Source of the DNA: Ancistrus triradiatus
Taxonomy: Eukaryota; Chordata; Actinopteri; Siluriformes; Loricariidae
Length of the DNA stretch: 64,000 nt
Reading direction: 5' to 3'
Assembly: GCA_025084515.1 (NCBI GenBank)
Contig: JAJAGP010000017.1
Coordinates: 1,267,713-1,331,712, forward strand
This document shows positions 57,441 to 64,000 of the stretch, in pieces. Position 1 is the first letter of the stretch. Each line of letters starts with the position of its first letter. Made by a program: the position numbers and the translations under genes. The notes beneath the pieces were generated by a model that ran no database searches, was not told the DNA's origin, and was given only the letters and a program-made list of their open reading frames with translations.

Positions 57441-58193
57441 GCTTGGTTAAGCAGATGCATTAGGTCTTAGCAGGGGCGTCTTCAGACCCACTTTACTGGG
57501 GCACGTGCCATAGTAAAATGTTGTTGTGCCCCACTAAAATCAATTTTATCACTGGGGCAATTTTATTCTGGACTGCCTTGCAAAACTACAGCACAAGCCA
57601 TGCAAATTCACTACAAGAAATATATTTCCCATAATGCCCCAGCACTTTTTGCAAAAGCTCCAGCGGCTAATGCTTTCAGCCAGACAGTGTTATGGAACTC
57701 TTACGAAATGACAGTTCTAGCCTATAATAGTAGCCTATCTAACCATTATTTTTTCAAATTGTATATTATTCTTGTAGTTGTCACACATTTCGTCAGTAAA
57801 ACCTGTCAATTACAAGCTGCCTGTTCCTTGGACTTGGTGATAGGAGAGTTTAGCTGACTGTTACAATCAAAAACACTCTTTGAGTACACTGACGGAGAAC
57901 AGTACAGTCAATTTATTTCGGTTTTTCACATGGAGTAATGGACATCCGCAAATATTTAAAAGAAAGTCAGCCATGCTGCAGACAATCCACTGCAAGCTGC
58001 TAGCCACTATTGCATAACCTACCAAAAAGTACACATTAGATCACTAAAGCAAAGGTATTCATTATTACTAGCAAAGGCATCTGTTACGTTAGCATAAACA
58101 AATTGTATGCAATTAATAAAAACTATTTAGCCTTCATTTGTTCTTCATTTCTCATCCATGGCAGAGTAAGGCTTGTTTTTTAATGCACCATCA

Positions 58194-58410
58194 GGGGCGT
58201 CACTAGAGATAATGAATAGAGGGGCTAAGCTTTAACTGGGGGGGCAATCGGTAGATCCCCTTGAAGAATTTTAAAATGACCCAAAAGGTCTGCTTTACAA
58301 AACTGGCATAAAATAAAAAAACTTCAACTATTTGGAGATATTGAATCATAGCAGCAAATTTGTTTGAAGATGTGTTATTCAAAGTTTGTATTAGGTCATC
58401 AATCTAATAC
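58194..58410 (+). mobile_element. Second hAT-like terminus
   Basis: 'caggggcgtcactagagata', 'ggtctgctttacaaaactgg' and 'atagcagcaaatttg' match the inverse of 8146-8365. It begins exactly where copy B is interrupted, so it is probably the left end of the inserted element. Confidence 0.65.
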
Positions 58411-58689
58411 CAAACCAAACCTGCTTCTTCACTCCAATCAAGGATAGTACCCTTGTTGTTGTTTTTTTTTACCTCCAACTCCTTTCCTGCCTTTACTAAC
58501 AAGTATTTGTGATCACACGCTTATAAAATCTATTAGAATGTGATATTTAAGCTGTAAAAATCCTCTCATCTAACTGACCATCGGTGAAGCTGCTGCCTTG
58601 TAAAACGTTTCGTATATCCATCTAGGGGTAGAAGAATAATACTGAGTTATGATCAACTGTTACCTTATTATCAACAGGTATCTGTAAAA

Positions 58690-59100
58690 TATCTTCTTCT
58701 TCTTTCAGCTTCTCCCTTTATCAGGGGTCACCACAGCGAGTTTAAACGTTTTCCACCTCACCCTGTCCTCCACGTCCTCTACTCTCACCCCAACTCCCTG
58801 CATATCTTCATTTACCACAACCAAATAACTCCTCTTTGGTCTTCCTCTCCGTCTCTTGCCTGGCAGCTCCATCGCCAACATCCTCCTACCAATATATCCA
58901 CTATCCCTCCTCTGCACATGTCCAAACCATCTCAGTCTTCCCTCTCGAATTTTGTCTCCCAATTTTCCAAACTGTGCTGTCCCTCTGATGATCTCATTCC
59001 TAATCCTGTCCATCCTAGACACTTCTAAAGAGAACCTCAACATCTTAAGTTCTGCCACCTCCAGCTCTGCTTCCTGTCTCTTTGTCTGTAAAATATACAG
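58690..59100 (-). mobile_element. Truncated LINE, C-terminal coding end
   Basis: The minus strand keeps an open 117-codon frame (59058-58705) with the tail of a LINE polyprotein: 'AELKMLRFSLEVSRMDRIRN', 'GRLRWFGHVQRRDSGYIGRR' and 'RGRPKRSYLVVVNEDM', then the stop. The 'RLRWFGHV.RR' and 'RGRPK' boxes are characteristic of the C-terminus of several fish non-LTR families (RTE/Jockey-like). The 5' part, including reverse transcriptase, is absent, as expected from 5' truncation at insertion. The open frame suggests a fairly recent insertion. Confidence 0.8.
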
Positions 59101-59619
59101 TCATAAAATCAAGAGAGAACAAGTCATCCATTCATGTCTGCCCTAAACACTGCAGTGTTTAAATTAAAGGCTTTAAATGGCTTTTTCAGTCAGATAACTT
59201 TACATTCATCAGTTGTCCTCTGCTACCATGACGCTATTTCACTAGTGCTTCAACGATATTTGATTTTGGTTTATTAATTTTTGTAACAGACAATCAAAAA
59301 ACATATTTTATTTACTTTTGCGTTGAAATTACGCTCGCTTTCAAGAAAATCCACTCTTACAGACACCTTCTCTCTCTCAGAACGATAGCCTGTCGCACAT
59401 CTACTAAACATCTCTTCAAGTTTCAGAGACGTTACGGGGCAACAGCGCCTCCCCCAGGTCCTAGTGAGTCAAATTCACACCGACTCCGATTTTTACGGAA
59501 AAAGAACACATTAATGAGATGATTCACTCCGAGTCCGAAACTGACGGACTGCGACGCTTCGTGTGAAATGTTTAACCAGAGCCTGTTCTAATTTCTGCGT
59601 TGTTCGGATACGTTAAAAT

Positions 59620-60033
59620 CAGGCTGACCAATCAGAGCTCTGTTGTCAGGCAGAACAGCTCATCCTGCTAGAAGCAGGGCACAATGGCTTATATAACAAG
59701 CAACACGCTGACTATAAAAACATGGATATTAAAGAAAATGTCTGGCGGAATATAGCTGAAAGGCTGGGGAATGATGGTGAAAACCTCACAGTGACTGTAT
59801 GGAACCATTTTCTTGTTTATCTAAGTGCATTCTAGTCTGTTCATGCCTACAAAACCCACAAACTATAGCTTCCTGCACTAATCTTTGGTTGTGTCTTTGT
59901 TTTGTTTTTGTTTTTTTAAGCTGACGATGTGAAAAAGACACGGCGAAATCACCGTGACACATTAAGAGAAGAGAAATTAAAGAAAGCAATAAAAAAAACG
60001 CATCAGACTTGATGTGAAGGTCCCATTATATAA
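59620..60033 (+). pseudogene. MADF/SANT-like domain fragment with an intron
   Basis: The plus strand reads 'AEQLILLEAGHNGLYNKQHA' then 'DYKNMDIKENVWRNIAERLG' up to GATG|GTGAAA (about 59775). After about 140 bp ending in a polypyrimidine tract and AAG, it continues in frame as 'ADDVKKTRRNHRDTLREEK' and stops. Together these show the order and key residues of a MADF domain: LY(N/D), DYK, W..IA..LG, (V/C)KK(R/T)(W/R)...RD. MADF or Myb/SANT proteins occur as host genes and as the accessory DNA-binding protein of PIF/Harbinger transposons. No clear ATG, TIRs or partner nuclease are visible here, so it is probably a transposon-derived or dead copy. Confidence 0.55.
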
Positions 60034-60507
60034 AAAATCGCATCTGTTTTTACTTGCGAAAAAATCATACTCCGTGTAAATAGACCTTATGAGAGAATAA
60101 ATATGAAAAACTACTAAGAGTAAAGCTAATAGTGCATGTTTATTTGGAGGGCTAGAGAACATTACTGCCCCCTAAACAGGATTGATGAGGTCGATGTGCA
60201 CAACTGTGCCCCTACGACTGAATGGCAAGCAGAAGGGTACCACAGTGGCCCTCTAAATTCTGTGTGCAGCCCACTTTATGATTACTTTTACATATATAAA
60301 GTGCATAACCTTAATGATCTTGGCTTATCCAGCTACTGTGTCTAATCTAATGCCCTTTCTCAGCTCTGTAATAAGGTCTATCCATGTAAACAATGCAATA
60401 ATCAATTCTCAGAGGAGCTCAGAAGGTGGTAAAGGCTGCAGAAGTGTATCTAAAGGGATGTGCATGAATTCACAATAAGATGCCCAGAAACATCAGTAAA
60501 CTCAGTA

Positions 60508-60680
60508 CTTTTACAGCACTTAGCAGATGTCCTTATCCAGAGCAACAATCTTACAGGGTGCAATCCAAACAATTGTGGGATAAGGGCCCTGCTTAAGGGC
60601 CAAACAGTGGCAGGTCGTTAGTACTGAAATTTGAAGTCTGAAACTTCGGGTCAATAGTCCATTACCTTAATTGCTTCACC
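60508..60680 (-). mobile_element. Diverged tRNA-derived SINE
   Basis: 'acagcacttagcagatgtcc', 'ttatccagagcaacaatc', 'aagggccctgcttaaggg' and a decayed head. Same family as the other SINEs, older. Confidence 0.7.
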
Positions 60681-60687
60681 ACTGCAG

Positions 60688-60838
60688 CATTTAGCAGATG
60701 CCCTTTTCTATTGTGATTTACAACTGAATTAGTCTCACAAGGTGCAATCCAACAGTGGCAGCTAGTCACTACTGGGACTTGAACCCTCAACCTGCTGGTC
60801 AAACATCCAGTACTTTAACCATTGTGCCACTCCAGTCT
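60688..60838 (-). mobile_element. Diverged tRNA-derived SINE, adjacent copy
   Basis: 'gcagcatttagcagatgccc', 'ctactgggacttgaaccctc' and 'actttaaccattgtgccact'. Directly adjoining the previous copy in the same orientation. A further orphan 3' box lies at 60992-61022. Confidence 0.75.
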
Positions 60839-61349
60839 ACTCATGATTTCTTTTTCACCTCCTCCCACATAATTCGCGTTCTTGGTGTGTACTTTACTGT
60901 GACTTGATCAAGATCTTTAGAAATGCTTCTGCAACCTTTACCTGTTCCTGCATGTCTTCTTCTTCTTCTTTTTTACATTAACACCATTTTGCAGAAGATC
61001 CTATCCAGAGTGACTTACAAAAGTGCTTTTTGTTCTTGCCTGTAGACATTACCTCATGACAGTAAAAATAACATACAGCCCAAGAGCACCAGTCATCTAA
61101 ACCACATAAGATGTGAATGCAGGCAAAAACAACAAACATAGTAATGAAGGTTGGAGCACAGGCTGAAGTGCTCTCTGTATGGGACCCCAGTCTGTCACAT
61201 GGCCAGTTCTACGAGAAAGAAACAATAGAAAGGAGTGTTTTTTTAAATGTTGTGATCATGCGATTGTTCAAGTGGACATTTAGTTTTTGAGAAGTGCAGA
61301 CTCAGACTGGATGTTCCTTTTATACAGCCGTGCATCTCTACAAGTACGC

Positions 61350-63000
61350 TCATTGACAAAAAATGAAGCACCCCGATAGAAATGTCGGATTGCTGCAAAA
61401 CCCAGCATGCAGTCACGTAGCAGGCAGATATGTAAATGATTACAGGTGTGGTCTGATTAGACACTGGGTCTTGCCACAAGAGGGCATAAAAAGTGCCCTC
61501 TGTCTTACTGAAACTTGGATTAGACCAGATGAATATTTAGCCTTAAATGAAGCCTCACCTCCTAGATACAGTCATGCTCATCGCCCTCGTCCTAATGGTC
61601 GGGGAGGAGGCATAGCCACAATTTTTTACCAAGAGCTAGCTGTTGCAACTAAATCCCATTACAAGGCTAATTTGTTTGAAATACTGATTCTTATTGTGAC
61701 TGATCCATCATTATGGAAGTCAAAACCACACTCTTTCCAGCTTACCACTATTAACCGCCCTCCAGGTCCTTATTCAGAATTTCTTCAGGAATTTGCTAAC
61801 TTTCTTTCCTGCTTAGTACTTTCAACAGATAAGGCTTTAATTGTAGGTGATTTTAATATTCACTTTGACAATGAGCAGGATCCAAAACTGCTTTTGAGTC
61901 CATTTTAGAATCCTTTAGTATCACTCAGAATGTGATGGGACCAACCCACCTCTGTAATCATACTTTAGATCTAATATTAACATTTGGTTTTAATATAGAT
62001 AACCTTGATGTTTTCCCACAAAGTGATTTGATTTCAGATCACTATCTTTTAGTATTTGAGCTATCTCTAATCAACTGGTCCCATAAATGCTTGATTGGCG
62101 ATACATTTGGCAACCGGGCAAGCCAAAGAATTTCTGCAATCTGGCAAAGAAATTCCTGGGAAACACTTGCTGTGCTTGGGCGAGTGTTATCCTGCTGAAA
62201 AATGCCATTTGGAAGCTCTGCTATGAGAGGCAACACATGAGGATTTCCTGCACAAATAAGTGAGTTGTTAGTGTCCCTTGTATCACTACTAGGGGTGACC
62301 GATTACCGATTGGATCATCACACCAGCAGTTGGGGCACAGCGTCACTCCACAACAAAGGCAGGATTGAAGTGGTCACCACAAGACCTCAGTACTCGAACC
62401 TGAATGTTGTTGGTTCCTAAACAGATCATGGATTCTTCACAATACGGTTCCCATCCATAGCAGTCCAGGTTTCTTGTTCATGACACATGTGCAAACAAAG
62501 GCGACGGTGGATGGCTGTCAATGGCAAGACACATAATGGGCACCATGACAACAAATTTTCTTCTGCAAAGTGACTGAAAATGGACTGGGCAGAGACAGGT
62601 GTATAGTGTAGGTTCCACCTGTGTCTGGATGGTGAAAAATAAAACTGTTGGAGCTGGTCGTCCAAATGATCCTCTCTACTAGTGGTCTGTCTGGGCTGTC
62701 CTGAGCCTGTTCACCATGTGTGCATGTCATGTAACCACTTCTCCCAACACCACCTAACAGCTAGGTCAGAATTCGTTGAAACGTCCGTCCTGCTTCTCTC
62801 AGTCCAATGCTGCGCCCCCTATGTATGTCTAGCAGTCAACGATCTCTCACGAAGAGGTACACTACCCAGAAGTGGCCAGTGAGAGCCTTTTTATAGATAG
62901 CGGGTGAAGTGAGGGGAAGTTACGTCCTCTTGTGGCAGGACCCAGTGTCTAATCAGATCACACCTGTAATCATTGACATATCTGCCTGTGACGTTAGTGT
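61350..63000 (-). mobile_element. Tc1-like element invaded by a LINE fragment
   Basis: The left terminal region 61350-61495 ('cattgacaaaaaatgaagca', 'ggcagatatgtaaatgatta', 'ctgattagacactgggtctt') is inverted at 62915-62995 ('aggacccagtgtctaatcag', 'acacctgtaatcattgacat'). Minus-strand transposase pieces: 62665-62426 'RHRWNLHYTPVSAQSIFSHF' with 'LPLTAIHRRLCLHMC', and 62236-62042 'LPNGIFQQDNTRPSTASVSQ' (second catalytic Asp) with 'SPIKHLWDQLIRD'. The first Asp region is lost. The extreme right terminus is diverged. Confidence 0.8.
61496..62063 (+). mobile_element. LINE endonuclease-domain fragment
   Basis: The plus strand encodes an apurinic endonuclease domain: 'ALCLTETWIRPDEY' (catalytic Glu context), 'HAHRPRPNGRGGGIATIFYQ', 'INRPPGPYSEFLQEFANFLS' and 'LIVGDFNIHFDN'. 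After a frameshift near 61895 follow 'VMGPTHLCNHTLDLILTFGF' and 'SDLISDHYLLVFEL' (the SDH catalytic box). All endonuclease boxes are present in order, but no reverse transcriptase follows. Motifs fit Rex1/L2-type LINEs. It lies between the left terminus and the transposase remains of a Tc1-like element. Confidence 0.85.
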
Positions 63001-64000
63001 TTCTCTTTAAGTGAAGCATCTGACTTCTTTCTAGCCTGGACTACAAATGATTCAAGTTGTTTATGTCTATTAGTGTATACAGGAAGTGTTTGTTTATAAT
63101 TGTAACTTGTATGTAGATGGGGGTTTAATAAAGAAATCCAAGGAAGGTCTTCACACAGTGTTTCTCTCAATGGTAGCTCATGGTCAGAACCACTGATCCG
63201 TGAGTGAAAACGTAGGAATTTAGTCCGACAGCCAGGATTAACAGAACCCAGCATACTGACGAACTAAGCAAACAAACCCTCAGTCTACAACAGTGCAAGT
63301 AACACAGAACCTTTGATTTATAGTTCTACAAACTTTACATTTCAGTGTTATTACTCTTACTATTTACAAACGCACAGAGTTTGGAATAGCAGCTGTAGAA
63401 TTTCAGTCTTGTAAATAATGCTCATTCAACTGATATGACTAAAGCGATGCTAAAAATATGCATGTGTACTCTTATCATTCTTAATGCAACTCTCATGAAT
63501 CCTAATTTATTCAGGATGGTTGACCTATGCAGTTAAAAAACAAAGGAACTCTATAAACTAAACAGGCACGTTCATTTTGGTAGCTACGTAGTGCCACCTA
63601 GTGGACGAATGATGCAGTTCATATAAATATATTTAATGTAAACATCTCGGGTTCATACTAGAGCCGGTGCACATACAAAAAGCAACATACTTTAGATATC
63701 CACCTAAAAAGAAACACTTTAACCATTTTCATGTATTGGATGAATGTACTGGGTAGAATAGTATGCAAGTGCTTTTCGGTACAGTTTTTCGGTTCATGTA
63801 CATGTTGAAAAAATACTAATCGGTTTATATTTTTCGCCCTCCTTAAAACACCACCACAGGTAGACATAAGGTTTAGCATTATACCTACAGAAGTGGATGG
63901 GACTGAGCACAGTTACAGTCAAGAGGAATAATCGACACAGTCAGTGGTGAGCGCCTTGAGTTAGAAGAAACCGTCCAAAGGGACTTGCTCTCTCCTCACA
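63001..64000. other. No recognisable feature
   Basis: AT-rich sequence to the right edge. No exons, repeat termini or promoters could be supported. Confidence 0.4.

Larger units (their letters stand above)
57473..60285. mobile_element. hAT-like nonautonomous element, copy B, split
   Basis: Starts 'caggggcgtcttcagaccca' and follows copy A (31804-32425) to about 58190 ('tttgttcttcatttctcatc', 'catggcag'). The matching right part resumes at about 60180 ('aactgtgcccctacgactga', 'atggcaagcagaagggtacc'). The 2-kb interval 58193-60150 is interpreted as later insertion(s). Confidence 0.6.

Noticed and set aside
56926..57450. 174-codon plus-strand open frame, proline/serine-rich
   Set aside because: Runs antisense to the candidate macf1 first exon and through a polypyrimidine tract; composition explains it.

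Overview
The window is vertebrate nuclear DNA, almost certainly from a teleost fish and plausibly an ostariophysan such as a catfish. The species is inferred only from the repeats: tRNA-derived SINEs ending in the fish 'catttagcagacgc...gcgacttaca' box, V-SINE (HE1/DANA-like) sequence, many Tc1-like elements, hAT- and pogo/Tigger-like MITEs, long CA/TA microsatellites and low overall GC. No bacterial operons, rRNA, genuine tRNA genes or CRISPR arrays were seen.

One host gene is recognisable, on the minus strand: the 5' end of macf1 (microtubule-actin crosslinking factor 1, a spectraplakin). Two alternative N-terminal coding exons are present. One (45455-45689) has an acceptor, an ATG and 74 codons plus one base. 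The other (30690-30783, coding part) lies in a CpG-rich promoter region and has 31 codons plus one base. Both end in a donor after a single G, so both can splice in the same phase to the shared actin-binding-domain exons. Those exons were not found and should lie left of position 1, which makes the intron at least 30.7 kb. A GC-rich block with a good minus-strand donor at 56998 is a candidate non-coding first exon feeding the 45455-45689 exon.

The rest is intronic or 5'-flanking sequence filled with layered transposable elements. From left to right: Tc1 fragments, a V-SINE, SINEs and a 320-bp direct duplication (1-9 kb); a family whose ends match TTTACATGCACTTAATAATC (10, 21, 24.6 and 26 kb); a full-length Tc1 inside a TA/CA microsatellite inside a 'dead-end' MITE (14.3-16.9 kb); 'CCTCGGTTCTCG' MITEs (20, 28.5, 43, 46 and 47 kb), one holding a pogo/Tigger mini-element; a LINE corpse broken by three insertions (32.8-35.3 kb); two Tc1 copies of one family with a shared external flank (40 and 52.8 kb); a SINE-in-SINE and a Tigger-in-hAT insertion (54.5-55.7 kb); hAT, LINE and MADF-domain remnants (57.5-60.3 kb); and a Tc1 element invaded by a LINE endonuclease fragment (61.3-63 kb).

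No unambiguous new molecular system was found. The points most worth following are the dual macf1 N-termini and their promoters, the intron-split MADF domain remnant, the pogo mini-elements that keep an open helix-turn-helix frame, the long fold-back element next to a macf1 exon, and several insertions whose order can be read from the sequence.
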